This document shows, piece by piece, positions 35,907-45,058 of a stretch of DNA of 64,000 nucleotides. The stretch is from NCBI GenBank assembly GCA_963792855.1, contig CAWBXZ010000005.1, forward strand, positions 496,001 to 560,000. The letters run 5' to 3'. How positions within the stretch are numbered: position 1 is the first letter of the stretch; every line of letters starts with the position of its first letter. The position numbers and the translations under genes were made by a program. The stretch comes from SG8-40 sp963792855 (lineage in GTDB: Bacteria; Pseudomonadota; Gammaproteobacteria; Burkholderiales; Eutrophovitaceae). Under the pieces are notes generated by a model. The model had not been told where the DNA came from, searched no databases, and saw only the letters and a program-made list of their open reading frames with translations.

Positions 35907-36907
35907 CGGTAGAAGTGATCCGTCCCGGTTTGCTGACTTCGGTGCAGGATCTTGGCCGGTTCGGCATGCAGCACTTCGGGGTGCCCGTGAGTGGCGCGAT
36001 GGATGGCTACGCGTTGCGGGTGGCGAACCGTCTGGTGGGAAACGAGGACAACGCTGCGGCTCTGGAGACGACCCTCGCCGGACCGGTGCTGGAGTTTACC
36101 GCCGATACGCTGATTGCGCTCAGCGGCGGCGACCTCGAAGCGACGATCGATGGCAAGCCGCTACCGATGCACCGGCCGGTTTGGGTTGCGCGTGGCAGGA
36201 GGCTCTCCTTCGGACGCTGTATTGCGGGATGCCGTGCTTACCTGGCATTCGCGGGAGGCATTGACGTGGCTCCGGTGCTCGGCAGTCGGTCGACCTATGT
36301 GCGCGCGGCACTTGGCGGGTTGAACGGACGAGCGCTCGAGGCGGGTGACCGTATCAACGTTGCCGCGACGACCACGGCGGCTTGTTCGGGGTTGCGCGAC
36401 TCGGCGGCTTTCTCGCGCAATGGTTTTGCCGCGCCGCGCTGGTCGGTACAGGTTCGTTTCGAGCGGTTGCGGTTGCGGCCGCAGCGCATCCGTTTCGTTG
36501 CCGGGCGCCATTGGGAGTATCTGGGGGCGGACGTGCGGGAGACGTTTACGAGAGAGCGCTTCCAGGTCGGCACGTCGTCCGACCGCATGGGCTACAGGCT
36601 GGAAGGTATTCGGCTCAAGAGCGGGGAACGCGGCGAAATCGCCTCGGAGGCGGTTGCTTTCGGCACAATACAACTGCCCCCGGATGGCAAACCCATCGTA
36701 TTGATGGCCGACCGCCAGACCATCGGCGGTTATCCGCGCCTTGGCGAGGTGGCTAGTGTGGATCTGCCGCTGTTGGCGCAACTCAAACCGGGTGACGCGT
36801 TGCAGTTTGAGCGTATTGCCCTTGCCGATGCCCAGAAGCTGGCTCATGCTCAGGCCGTTGCGCTGGAGCAGATCGCCGCGTCGATCGCGGCAGGTGTGCG
36901 CGAATGA
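35903..36907 (+). CDS. pxpC: 5-oxoprolinase subunit PxpC (KipA-like)
   Basis: A 334-residue PxpC/KipA protein of the biotin-dependent carboxyltransferase-like family, partner of PxpB. Conserved parts: LTSVQDLGRFGMQHFGVPVSGAMDGYALRVANRLVGN at the N-terminus, FGTIQLPPDGKPIVLMADRQTIGGYPRL towards the C-terminus. It overlaps pxpB by four bases and ends 13 bases before pxpA. Confidence 0.93.
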   Translation: MTVEVIRPGLLTSVQDLGRFGMQHFGVPVSGAMDGYALRVANRLVGNEDNAAALETTLAGPVLEFTADTLIALSGGDLEATIDGKPLPMHRPVWVARGRRLSFGRCIAGCRAYLAFAGGIDVAPVLGSRSTYVRAALGGLNGRALEAGDRINVAATTTAACSGLRDSAAFSRNGFAAPRWSVQVRFERLRLRPQRIRFVAGRHWEYLGADVRETFTRERFQVGTSSDRMGYRLEGIRLKSGERGEIASEAVAFGTIQLPPDGKPIVLMADRQTIGGYPRLGEVASVDLPLLAQLKPGDALQFERIALADAQKLAHAQAVALEQIAASIAAGVRE

Positions 36908-36920
36908 ACGGAGATCCGGC

Positions 36921-37691
36921 ATGAACAGGTCGATTGACCTCAATTGCGATATTGGTGAGACCGACAGCGAAGAAGGCGGGCAGCGCGAAGCGGCAATACT
37001 GCCGCATGTAAGCTCGGCGAACGTGGCTTGCGGGCTTCATGCCGGAGATGCCCACGTCATGCGGCGAACGATGCGAGCGGCCGCCGAACTGGGGCTTGCG
37101 GTAGGCGCCCACCCCTCGCTCGCGGACCGTGCCGGTTTTGGCCGGCGGGAACTGCCGGTCGACGCTGAAGAAGTCTACGAACTGACCCTATATCAGATTG
37201 GTGCTTCAGCGGCCATCGCGCAGGCTGTGGGAGCCCGGTTAAACCACGTGAAACCTCATGGCGCCTTGTACAACATGGCTGCCCGCAATCGTGCGCTGGC
37301 GGACGCGGTTGCGCACGCGGTGCGGGATTTTGACGCCGGCCTGGTGTTGTTTGGCTTGTCGGGATCGGAGTTGATCAATGCGGCAGAAGATCTCGGGTTG
37401 AAGAGCGCCAGCGAGGTATTCGCCGACCGCCGCTACCAGTCCGATGGGAGTCTGACGCCGCGCACCGAAGCGGGCGCCCTGATTCATGACGTTGAAGAGG
37501 CCGGGCGACAGGTTCTTGAAATGATCGAGCACGGTTTCGTTCGCGCGCACGATGGCAGTCAGGTGGCGGTTCGCGCCGAAACCGTTTGTATCCATGGTGA
37601 CGCTCCGACAGCCCCAACATTCGCGCAACATCTGGCGCGAATGCTGGCTCAGGCGGGCGTCGCGCTGCGAGCCGTTGGCCGGGACGACTGA
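36921..37691 (+). CDS. pxpA: 5-oxoprolinase subunit PxpA (LamB/YcsF)
   Basis: A 256-residue LamB/YcsF-family protein. The family signatures are intact: IDLNCDIGE at the N-terminus, SSANVACGLHAGDAHVMRRT, VGAHPSLADRAGFGRR, HVKPHGALYN and VCIHGD near the C-terminus. The open frame extends to 36741 inside pxpC, but ATG 36921 starts the conserved N-terminus. A strong terminator follows 40 bases after the stop. Confidence 0.94.
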   Translation: MNRSIDLNCDIGETDSEEGGQREAAILPHVSSANVACGLHAGDAHVMRRTMRAAAELGLAVGAHPSLADRAGFGRRELPVDAEEVYELTLYQIGASAAIAQAVGARLNHVKPHGALYNMAARNRALADAVAHAVRDFDAGLVLFGLSGSELINAAEDLGLKSASEVFADRRYQSDGSLTPRTEAGALIHDVEEAGRQVLEMIEHGFVRAHDGSQVAVRAETVCIHGDAPTAPTFAQHLARMLAQAGVALRAVGRDD

Positions 37692-37731
37692 ACCAGGACG
37701 GCAAATACTTTATAATTCCATTGTTATTCCG

Positions 37732-37758
37732 AGCCGCCGAGCACATCGGCGGCTTTTT
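37732..37758 (+). terminator. Rho-independent terminator of pxpBCA
   Basis: AGCCGCCGA and TCGGCGGCT form a nine-pair perfect stem with loop GCACA, followed by TTTT. Confidence 0.9.
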
Positions 37759-37815
37759 CGTTACCTCGACCGGGCCTGCTGCGCAGGCCTGCGTAACAAC
37801 AATTGGATCGACACG

Positions 37816-38607
37816 TTGACAAAGCATCTGATTTCGTTCGCGACGATTGCGTTCCTGGGTTTGGCGCCGGCAACCGTCGCATTCTCCCAGACTGAACAGC
37901 CGAAGGGCGGCCAGCAAGACATTAGCCAGACAGTGAACCCGAACAAGGCCAAGCGGCGTTTCTTTCTTCGTAACGAGTACAGGGAGCGCGAAGACAACGC
38001 CGCGATCAATGTCTTCGAGGCCTTGTACGACCTTCCGCTCAGTGACGATCTGGTGCTGAGGACGCAAATACCGTATGTCACGAACAATCCAACGGCGGGG
38101 TCTACCAGCAACGGGCTTGGTGACATCACCAACGTGCTCGACTACCGGTACAAGAGGGAAGGCAGCAATTCCTACGCGATTGGTCTGGAGGTAAAGTGGA
38201 ATACGGCAGCCCAACCGAATCTGGGCGTTGGCAATACTCTCCTGGCCCCGACATGGTCTGCGACGATCAGCGTTCCGAAGTACAACTCCATTCTGTTTCC
38301 GCAGGCGCAGGTTTTCTTCTCGGTCGACCACGACGACGGGCGCGAGGAACTCAACTACACGGCTCTCAAGCCGCGCTGGCTGACCAAACTCAAGAACCGG
38401 TATTACACCTTCGTCGAGCCGGTGATCTACGTCGATCATGAAAACGACAACGAAACCACGGGCGTGCTGGAGGTGGAACTGGGTCGATTCGTCAACCCGC
38501 AGACCATGGCGTACGCCAGACCAGGTGCCGGACTCTGGGGAGAAACCGACTCGCGTTACCTGTTCGAGTGGAATTTCGAGGTCGGTTTCCGCTACTTCTT
38601 CAAGTGA
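37816..38607 (+). CDS. Outer-membrane beta-barrel-like protein
   Basis: A 263-residue protein with a signal peptide (LISFATIAFLGLAPATVAFSQ) and a mature part of alternating amphipathic strands rich in Tyr, Trp and Asn, ending in FEVGFRYFFK; the aromatic-rich end resembles an outer-membrane insertion signal but the last residue is Lys. Some resemblance in style to the MetA-type transporter/phenol family, not proven. The start is TTG 37816, the only start codon placed right for the signal peptide; the frame stays open into the terminator region, which is not coding. Confidence 0.65.
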   Translation: MTKHLISFATIAFLGLAPATVAFSQTEQPKGGQQDISQTVNPNKAKRRFFLRNEYREREDNAAINVFEALYDLPLSDDLVLRTQIPYVTNNPTAGSTSNGLGDITNVLDYRYKREGSNSYAIGLEVKWNTAAQPNLGVGNTLLAPTWSATISVPKYNSILFPQAQVFFSVDHDDGREELNYTALKPRWLTKLKNRYYTFVEPVIYVDHENDNETTGVLEVELGRFVNPQTMAYARPGAGLWGETDSRYLFEWNFEVGFRYFFK

Positions 38608-38753
38608 CACCACCGTCACGTAACGCGTCCTTGAAGTAACGCTTATCTGCGCGCGTTCGGCAGGAGTTTTTCGTACCTGTCGTTGCAGATCGCATGCGCC
38701 GGGTGGTCAGCGCCACAGAAAAATGGCGTATTTGTCACAAACGCGAACGGTGA

Positions 38754-39353
38754 TCAGGGCACTTTGAACGCCTCGACGCCGATACGTATGGTTACTTCAT
38801 CGCCGATGGTCGGGACGTACTTTGTCATTCCCCATTCCGAGCGTCGAATGCGCGTCTCGGCATCCGCTCCGCAAACGGGTTTGTTGTGAATCGGATGCTC
38901 GCCACAGGCGAAGCGTGTAATTCGCAGTGAAACCGGCAGCGTCCTGCCCAGCAGGGTCAGCCGGCCATCGGCCCTGACCGGACGAATACCGTCAAACACC
39001 ACTGCGTTCGAGAAGAAGGTCATGGTCGGGTACTGGCCCACGTTGAAAAACTCCGGTGCCCGCAGATGTTCGTCGCGCTTCGCCAGCCCGGTGTCGACCG
39101 AAGCGGTGTCGATCACGATCTCGATGTTTCCGCTTCCGTTCGTGGCGTCCAGCACGATGGTTCCGGACGTGCGGTCAAACGTGCCGCGCGCTGTTGACAA
39201 GCCCAGGTGGTCGATCTCGAAAACAGCGAAAGTATGTTTCGGATCGACGATGTAGGAGGCAGGCTCGGCGAGCGCTTGCCCGTGGACTGCTGGCAGCATG
39301 GCCACAGTAACCGTCGCCAGTTTGATACGGGACAGCAGCCCGAGGTTCGCCAT
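38754..39353 (-). CDS. YceI-family periplasmic protein
   Basis: A 199-residue YceI protein, a lipocalin-like periplasmic fold that binds polyisoprenoid-type lipids. Signal peptide (about 1-30), then the typical SYIVDPKHTFAVFEIDHLGLSTARGTFDRTSGTIVLD, IEIVIDTASVDTGLAKRDEHLRAPEFFNVGQYPTMTF and LTLLGRTLPVSLRI. Members are secreted in several bacteria and used at low salt or acid stress. It lies alone between convergent and divergent neighbours. Confidence 0.92.
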   Translation of the reverse strand: MANLGLLSRIKLATVTVAMLPAVHGQALAEPASYIVDPKHTFAVFEIDHLGLSTARGTFDRTSGTIVLDATNGSGNIEIVIDTASVDTGLAKRDEHLRAPEFFNVGQYPTMTFFSNAVVFDGIRPVRADGRLTLLGRTLPVSLRITRFACGEHPIHNKPVCGADAETRIRRSEWGMTKYVPTIGDEVTIRIGVEAFKVP

Positions 39354-39520
39354 TGTCTTTCTCCCGGTCGGATACTCCTGCCTGCACTCTAGCGCAGCCC
39401 GCCGACCGGGTCATCCGTGCGTAGCGGCGAATCGCGCTGTTAAACCCCTGAAGGCGATCTGCCGGGGTGATGCCTTCGTTATCTTGACGCGCCAGATGTG
39501 TGCGGACACACTTTCGGACC

Positions 39521-40279
39521 ATGACTTCCGGGCACATCACCATCGGCTGTTTGATTATCGGCGACGAGATTCTTTCCGGGAAACGTCAGGACCGGCATTT
39601 CCCCAAGGCAATCGAGATTGTCCGGGCGCGCGGACTTTCGCTGTCATGGAGCATGTACCTGCCGGACGATCCGCAAGTCATCACCGAAGTGTTGTCCAGC
39701 ACCATGGCGCGTGATGACGTGGTTTTCAGTTTTGGTGGCATTGGCGCTACCCCGGACGACCACACGCGCCAGTGTGCGGCACGGGCTGCCGGCGTCGGCC
39801 TTGCGTTGCATCCGGACGCGAAGGCCGAGATCGAAGCGCAGTTTGGCAAGGATGCCTACCCGCGGCGAATCGAAATGGGTGTGTTTCCTGAAGGCTCGCG
39901 CATCATTCCCAATGCCTATAACCGGATCCCGGGTTTCAGCATTGGCAGCCATCATTTTCTGCCGGGATTTCCCTCGATGGCCTGGTCGATGATGGAATGG
40001 GTGCTTGATGCCGAATATCTTGACCGGCACCGTGATACGCCTCCGGTCGATATCGCCATCATTGTCAAGGATGCTCCGGAAAGCCAGTTAATCGATTTGA
40101 TGAACGAATGCCTCAAGCGGTTTCCGGCTTGCAAGGTATTCAGCCTGCCGACCCTGGTCGCCGAAGGCAGGCGCGTGGAACTGGGCATCAATGGCGAGGC
40201 GCGTCAGGCGGCAGAGGCGCTGGATTTCCTCAAACAGGGTGTGGATGACCTCCGCTTCGACTGGGTCCCGCGGCCCTGA
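39521..40279 (+). CDS. Molybdopterin-binding (CinA N-terminal/MoaB-like) protein
   Basis: A 252-residue protein with the MoCF/CinA N-terminal domain: ITIGCLIIGDEILSGKRQDRHF, VLSSTMARDDVVFSFGGIGATPDDHTRQCAARA, and the YNRIPGFSIGSHHFLPGFPSMAWSM block. It lacks the C-terminal CinA amidohydrolase domain, so it is the short stand-alone form. The frame is open from 39500 but ATG 39521 starts directly before the first strand. Confidence 0.85.
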   Translation: MTSGHITIGCLIIGDEILSGKRQDRHFPKAIEIVRARGLSLSWSMYLPDDPQVITEVLSSTMARDDVVFSFGGIGATPDDHTRQCAARAAGVGLALHPDAKAEIEAQFGKDAYPRRIEMGVFPEGSRIIPNAYNRIPGFSIGSHHFLPGFPSMAWSMMEWVLDAEYLDRHRDTPPVDIAIIVKDAPESQLIDLMNECLKRFPACKVFSLPTLVAEGRRVELGINGEARQAAEALDFLKQGVDDLRFDWVPRP

Positions 40280-40378
40280 TCGACAGTCCTGATCCACAGT
40301 GGTTCCGGCGGCTTGCCCTAACCCCGTTTCACTGACCCCGTCGTTTATACCATCACCAATCCAGAAACGGAGGTTGTG

Positions 40379-41110
40379 ATGAAACGATGGATGTTTTTCC
40401 TGATCCTGGCGGTTTTGAGCTGTCCGGCACTGGCGGCGGGACGCCTGGCGGAGGTAGAGGTCGTCGATGCGGTATCGGGCGGCACCCTGCCGGTCTATCG
40501 CGACAATGGGCGTTACTACATCGCCGGCATGCCGGGGCGGGAATATTCGATCCGGCTTCGAAACCGCACCTCTACGGACTTGCTCGCGGTCGTTTCGGTC
40601 GATGGCGTAAACGTTGTTACCGGCGAGACCGCAGCAGTCGACCAGGGGGGCTACATACTGAGCCGGTACCAGCGCTTCGATATCAAGGGCTGGCGCAAGT
40701 CCCTCGACCAGGTCGCTTCGTTCTACTTTTCCAGCCTCGACGCATCCTACGCCGCGCGTACCGGACGCCCCGATGATGTCGGCGTCATTGGCGTTGCCTT
40801 GTTCAAGCGGCGGGCCAGCGCGCCTTATCACGGTCAATTCGATGCGCCATCCGACTCTCCGGCACCGCATTCGCGGCGTTACGAGGAGCGTTCCGCCGAA
40901 AGCGAATCGCTGGGTACCGGCCACGGACGCCGCCAACACTCGTCGGTGCGTTACGGAGAATTCGAGCGCGCCTCCGAAATGCCCAACGAAGTGGTGACGA
41001 TTTACTACGATACACACGCCAATCTGGTAGCGCGCGGAATCATTCCGGAGACAGGTGCGCACCCGGATCCGTTCCCGAACGGGTTCGTGGCGGACCCGCC
41101 AAATGGTTGA
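40379..41110 (+). CDS. Secreted hypothetical protein upstream of the ECF sigma gene
   Basis: A 243-residue exported protein with a signal peptide (MKRWMFFLILAVLSCPALAAG). The first half looks like a beta-sandwich (RLAEVEVVDAVSGGTLPVYRDNGRYYIAGMPGREYSIRLRN). The second half is polar, rich in Arg, Ser and His, and ends with FPNGFVADPPNG. The family is unrecognised. GGAGG sits seven bases before ATG 40379. It lies 102 bases before an ECF sigma gene in the same direction and could be a target or input of that system. Confidence 0.65.
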   Translation: MKRWMFFLILAVLSCPALAAGRLAEVEVVDAVSGGTLPVYRDNGRYYIAGMPGREYSIRLRNRTSTDLLAVVSVDGVNVVTGETAAVDQGGYILSRYQRFDIKGWRKSLDQVASFYFSSLDASYAARTGRPDDVGVIGVALFKRRASAPYHGQFDAPSDSPAPHSRRYEERSAESESLGTGHGRRQHSSVRYGEFERASEMPNEVVTIYYDTHANLVARGIIPETGAHPDPFPNGFVADPPNG

Positions 41111-41212
41111 GGCGAGCCGCTGAGGCTGGCGATTGACTCCTGGTTGCCGATGTCCGGAACGGTCCAGCCGCAAACGGCAAACGTCGCCGCCAAACCCGGT
41201 AGACTTGGGGGA

Positions 41213-41764
41213 ATGGCGGCGACCGATTCCGACGAGATGTTGATGATTGCGTACAGTAATGGCGATGCTGCCGCGTTTGCGCAATTGTATGACCGCCATC
41301 GCGCAGCCTTGTACCGGTTCATCCGGCGCCAGTGTGCGCCTGCTGTGGCTGATGAATTGTTCCAGGATGTCTGGACCAGACTGATCGTGGCACGGCGCCG
41401 CTATCAGCCAAGCGCCAGGTTCACCACCTATCTGTATCAGGTGGCGCGTAACCGCTTGATTGACCACTACCGCGCGAGCGGGCGCAACCTTGAAGACGCG
41501 TCGGGCGACGACCCGCCGGAAGCGCCGGCAGCCGGTGCCCTGCAACCGGAAAATGCCGCCGACACCCGCCAACAGGCAAGCCGATTGCTGGCGCTGATCG
41601 AGGCGTTGCCGGCCGCGCAACGTGAAGCGTTTCTGTTGCACGAAGAGGCGGGATTGACGCTGGAGGAGATCGGCGAGGTGACCGGTGCCGGCCGCGAAAC
41701 GGTGAAGAGCCGTTTGCGGTATGCGTTGGCGAGCCTGCGCAGCGGCATGAAGGAGTGGTTGTGA
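41213..41764 (+). CDS. ECF-type RNA polymerase sigma factor
   Basis: A 183-residue sigma70-family factor with only regions 2 and 4. Region 2: FAQLYDRHRAALYRFIRRQ and DELFQDVWTRLIVARRRYQPSARFTTYLYQVARNRLIDHYR. A Pro/Ala/Glu-rich linker follows, then region 4: LPAAQREAFLLHEEAGLTLEEIGEVTGAGRETVKSRLRYALASLR. The frame is open from 41144, but the ATG at 41213 gives the normal length. The next gene encodes its likely anti-sigma factor. Confidence 0.92.
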   Translation: MAATDSDEMLMIAYSNGDAAAFAQLYDRHRAALYRFIRRQCAPAVADELFQDVWTRLIVARRRYQPSARFTTYLYQVARNRLIDHYRASGRNLEDASGDDPPEAPAAGALQPENAADTRQQASRLLALIEALPAAQREAFLLHEEAGLTLEEIGEVTGAGRETVKSRLRYALASLRSGMKEWL

Positions 41765-41822
41765 AGAGCGCGTGCGAGCAGCAGGAGTCTGTGACAAGCG
41801 CATGCGCCAACGGGAGAATGTT

Positions 41823-43073
41823 GTGAGTGAACATCCGCGCGACGACGACGAGCTGCAGTCATTTCTTGAAGGCGACTCGGTGCTTTCGCGACGCTACAGG
41901 GACGCCAGTGACGAGCAGCCGCCGGCAAAGGTGGATGCCGCGATCCTGGCTGCATCGCAGTGGGCGGTCGGAGCCGAACCGGGTCAAGGCGATCAGCGTT
42001 CCAGGGCAGCCCGCCCCGGCGGCGCGGCGCATGGCGGTTCGAGGTGGTGGGACAGACTGTTTTTGCGATGGAGCGTGCCACTTGCCACTGCAGCGGTCGT
42101 GGTGATTGCCGCGACGCTCACCCTGATGATCGAGCGTGACCCGGAACTCGAGCGGATTGAACGCGAGTATCGCCCCGCTGCTTCGGATGCCCCGGACCAA
42201 CGATCGGACAACATTGCGGAGCGAATGATGGCTGAGCAGGGTGGTGTGGCCGACGCAGACGAGATGGTGGCATCGCCTTCGCCTAAGGTCTCGGTTCCCG
42301 AGACCGTAAAGCCGGAACAGGCGAAAACCGAACAGGTACAACCGGAGCGTGCGAAGCCGGCACCGGAGCGCCTTGCATTTCGGCCCGTAGAACAAGACGC
42401 CGCGGTCATTGCGAAAGACACCACGGCCAGAACGGATGCGGCCAGGAAAGAAGCCGCGAAAAGTGAGGCGGCAGTCAGCGCTGCAGGGCGCCCGGCAATG
42501 CCGGCGCAGCAGGTACTCTCGGAACTCGAGGACGACGTGGTGCAGCTGACAATGCCGCCGGCAGCGGTTTCGGCGCGGCCAACGGAAGAGAAATCGATGC
42601 CGGCGAACATCGCCGTGCCGGCAGAGCGGCGTCGCGACGCTGACGCATTGCGCGCCGAAGATACCTCAGTCGCAGGCATGGCTTCGGAGCAAACCACCGC
42701 ATCCGTCACGGCTGAAACGCAAGCGTTCTCCGCGGCGCAGCCAATGGCACAAGCAAACGGTCCGGCGCAGGGTGGCGTTGCATCGTCACAGACTGTGACC
42801 GGGGCGCAGGAAGGCGCCACGGCGCCGCCCGGCACAGGATCAGCGCGGACGCAGGCGCCGGCAAGCAGCGATACGCGGGCCACGGCGCGTGACCCTGAGC
42901 GGTGGATTGCCGATATCGAGGAACAGTTGGCGCTGGGTAATCGCGAGCTGGCGCGAGCGGCGGTGAGGAATTTCCGCGAGCGTTACCCCGAGTACAAGCT
43001 GCCGGATGCGCTCGAACAATTACTGCCTGCTAATGAGTCGGGGACTGGTGCGCCGGACCCGGGTGATCAGTGA
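41823..43073 (+). CDS. Putative membrane anti-sigma factor with long low-complexity periplasmic region
   Basis: About 416 residues: a cytoplasmic N-terminal part of about 75 residues, one membrane segment (WSVPLATAAVVVIAATLTLMI, about 82-102), then roughly 250 residues rich in Ala, Pro, Glu and Thr, and a short conserved end (PERWIADIEEQLALGNRELARAAVRNFRERYPEYKLPDALEQLL). No zinc-binding HxxxCxxC motif is visible in the N-terminal part. Position directly after the ECF gene and topology suggest an anti-sigma factor. The start is GTG 41823 with GGGAG upstream; an earlier in-frame GTG at 41772 is less likely. Confidence 0.7.
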   Translation: MSEHPRDDDELQSFLEGDSVLSRRYRDASDEQPPAKVDAAILAASQWAVGAEPGQGDQRSRAARPGGAAHGGSRWWDRLFLRWSVPLATAAVVVIAATLTLMIERDPELERIEREYRPAASDAPDQRSDNIAERMMAEQGGVADADEMVASPSPKVSVPETVKPEQAKTEQVQPERAKPAPERLAFRPVEQDAAVIAKDTTARTDAARKEAAKSEAAVSAAGRPAMPAQQVLSELEDDVVQLTMPPAAVSARPTEEKSMPANIAVPAERRRDADALRAEDTSVAGMASEQTTASVTAETQAFSAAQPMAQANGPAQGGVASSQTVTGAQEGATAPPGTGSARTQAPASSDTRATARDPERWIADIEEQLALGNRELARAAVRNFRERYPEYKLPDALEQLLPANESGTGAPDPGDQ

Positions 43074-43099
43074 TGACCGGCCCGGCACCCGGGTTGCGG

Positions 43100-43762
43100 T
43101 CAGCGTTTGAGTGCAAGCGTCAGGCCGTCGCCGATCGGTAGCAAGGAAATATCGACTCGCGAGTCGTCGTGTATTTGGCGGTTGAACTCGCGAATGGCCC
43201 GTGTGTCCTCGGTTTGGTTGTCCGGATCTGCGACATTTCCGTTCCATAGCGTGTTGTCCACGGCGATGAGTCCGCCCGGCCGTATCAGGGCAAGCGCGCG
43301 TTCGTAGTATTCGCTGTAGGCGGTCTTGTCCGCATCGATAAACGCGAAGTCGAACCGGTCTTGCAGCTGGTTCTCGATCAACGCGTCAAGTGTTTGCAGG
43401 GCTGGCGCAATACGCAACTCGATCTTGTGATCGACGCCGGCTTCTTTCCAGTAACGCCGGCCAATGTCGGTCCACGATTCGTTGACGTCGCAGGCGATGA
43501 TGCGGCCATCGTCCGGCATTGCCAGGGCAACGCACAGACTTGAATAGCCGGTAAACACGCCGATCTCGATGGCGCGCCGGACTCCCATTGCCTTGACCAG
43601 CAGCTGCATGAACTGCCCCTGCTCAGGGGTGATCTGCATCGCCGCAAGGGGAAGGCGGCTGGTTTCGTCGCGCAGCCTTGCCAGCAACTCCGGCTCCCGC
43701 AATGAAACTTCGTGCAGGTAGGCGCTAAGCGGTTCGGATAGGGACAATGTTTTGTTGGACAT
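43100..43762 (-). CDS. SAM-dependent O-methyltransferase (class I, CCoAMT-like)
   Basis: A 220-residue methyltransferase of the caffeoyl-CoA/catechol O-methyltransferase family. The SAM-binding motif I is IEIGVFTGYSSL, followed by DGRIIACDVNE; the metal-binding and catalytic region is FDFAFIDADKTAYSEYYE and VDNTLWNG. Substrate unknown. The frame is open to 43801, but ATG 43762 gives the family N-terminus. It ends close to the anti-sigma gene (convergent). Confidence 0.88.
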   Translation of the reverse strand: MSNKTLSLSEPLSAYLHEVSLREPELLARLRDETSRLPLAAMQITPEQGQFMQLLVKAMGVRRAIEIGVFTGYSSLCVALAMPDDGRIIACDVNESWTDIGRRYWKEAGVDHKIELRIAPALQTLDALIENQLQDRFDFAFIDADKTAYSEYYERALALIRPGGLIAVDNTLWNGNVADPDNQTEDTRAIREFNRQIHDDSRVDISLLPIGDGLTLALKR

Positions 43763-43775
43763 CTTGATTCCGGTT

Positions 43776-44699
43776 TCAGGTGTAACAAAGTGAAAGAACA
43801 TTTGCCGGTGACTCGATCGCGCGCGCGGCCGGAAGCCGTTCGCGCCGCCAGGCTTTTACCGCCCAATCCAGTGCCGTTTTTGCCGGCCACCGGGCAAGTT
43901 CGGTTGGCGGCTGTTGACCCAGAAAACGCAGCACTGCGTGAATTGTTTCCGCTGCACGGGAAGGATCGACAGGCGCCGCCCGCGTCTGCTTGGAGAGTTT
44001 TTCACCTTCGCGGTTGGTGGCGACAGGCAGGTGAAGATAACGCGGTGTCGGCAAACCCAGTAAGCGCTGAAGAAAAATCTGGCGTGGAGTGGAGTCAATC
44101 AGATCGGCTCCGCGCACGATATCGGTAATGCCCAGTAGCGCGTCGTCGACGATGCAGGCAAGGTGATAGGCGAACGCGCCGTCCGAGCGATAAACGACGA
44201 AATCGCCCACTTCGGTCGCGAGATCCTGCCGGATCTCTCCCTGTAATGCGTCGGCAAAACCCTGGACGGTGTCGTTGTCGACCATCAGGCGCAGCGACCT
44301 TGCGCGCCGGCCGCGGGCAATGCCATTGCGGCAGGTGCCCGTGTAAACCGGCCCCTCCGGACCAGGCCTGCCGGTTTCGCTGATTTCCTTTCTGCTGCAC
44401 GCGCAGGGGAACACGCGCCCGTTGCTGCGCAGCAGATGCAGTGCGCAGTGATAGGCATGTGTGTTCGCGCTCTGGTACAGAGGCCTGCCATCCCAGTGAA
44501 GGGAGAATGCTTCCAGCGTGCGCAGTATGTCGTCGGCAACACCGGCAACAACCCGCGGCGCATCGAGATCATCGATGCGTACGTGCCAGTTTCCTTCGCT
44601 GGCCCGCGCGTCGCAGAAGCTGGCAATGGCCGCGATCATCGAGCCGAAATGCAGCGGTCCCGAGGGTGTTGGCGCGAAACGTCCGCTATAGCGAAGCAT
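43776..44699 (-). CDS. gluQRS: Glutamyl-Q tRNA(Asp) synthetase
   Basis: A 307-residue truncated class-I synthetase homologue that attaches glutamate to the queuosine base of tRNA-Asp. It has the HIGH-equivalent in APTPSGPLHFGS, the KMSKS-equivalent in GEKLSKQT, and the GluQ zinc site (CACSRKE and YTGTCR). It lacks the anticodon-binding domain, as expected. The open frame extends to 45134, but ATG 44699 shares one base with the stop of the DUF2069 gene, so the two are coupled. Confidence 0.92.
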   Translation of the reverse strand: MLRYSGRFAPTPSGPLHFGSMIAAIASFCDARASEGNWHVRIDDLDAPRVVAGVADDILRTLEAFSLHWDGRPLYQSANTHAYHCALHLLRSNGRVFPCACSRKEISETGRPGPEGPVYTGTCRNGIARGRRARSLRLMVDNDTVQGFADALQGEIRQDLATEVGDFVVYRSDGAFAYHLACIVDDALLGITDIVRGADLIDSTPRQIFLQRLLGLPTPRYLHLPVATNREGEKLSKQTRAAPVDPSRAAETIHAVLRFLGQQPPTELARWPAKTALDWAVKAWRRERLPAARAIESPANVLSLCYT

Positions 44700-45058
44700 C
44701 AGCGGTGTTTCCCGGATTGCAGTGCCCGTCCAAGTTCTCGCGCCAGGAAAATCAGACTGAAGAAAAGCGATGTCGCGAGCACGATTTCGATCGCGGCCAG
44801 ATAGCGTGAAGGCGCCGGATCGCTGAACGCGCGCACCACTCCCTCGATGAAATAGGCAAGACTCAACAGTGAGGCCCACTGACAGGTATAGCGTTTGCCA
44901 CGCAGCAACCCCGGCAGCGGTATCAGCAGCGGCAGGGCCTTCAATACCATCCATGACCCCCCGGGGCGCAGCGGAGCCAGAAAAAGCTCCCAGCCAATGC
45001 ACAGGGCGATCAGCAACAGAAGGCTGCCGTTGGCAACGAGGTAGAGCGGGCGCATCAT
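44699..45058 (-). CDS. DUF2069 membrane protein
   Basis: A 119-residue protein with about four membrane segments and the DUF2069 pattern (LPLLIPLPGLLRGKRYTCQWASLLSLAYFIEGVVRAFSDP). The function is unknown. It sits between the hugZ-type gene (four-base overlap) and gluQRS (one-base overlap). Association with wrbA is common in beta- and gammaproteobacteria. Confidence 0.85.
   Translation of the reverse strand: MMRPLYLVANGSLLLLIALCIGWELFLAPLRPGGSWMVLKALPLLIPLPGLLRGKRYTCQWASLLSLAYFIEGVVRAFSDPAPSRYLAAIEIVLATSLFFSLIFLARELGRALQSGKHR

Noticed and set aside
37375..38619. 414-codon minus-strand open frame
   Set aside because: Antisense to pxpA, a strong terminator and the outer-membrane protein gene; no recognisable domain.
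40088..41803. 571-codon minus-strand open frame
   Set aside because: Runs antisense through the CinA-like, secreted-protein and ECF sigma genes; only one of the strands can be the gene and the plus strand has recognisable domains.
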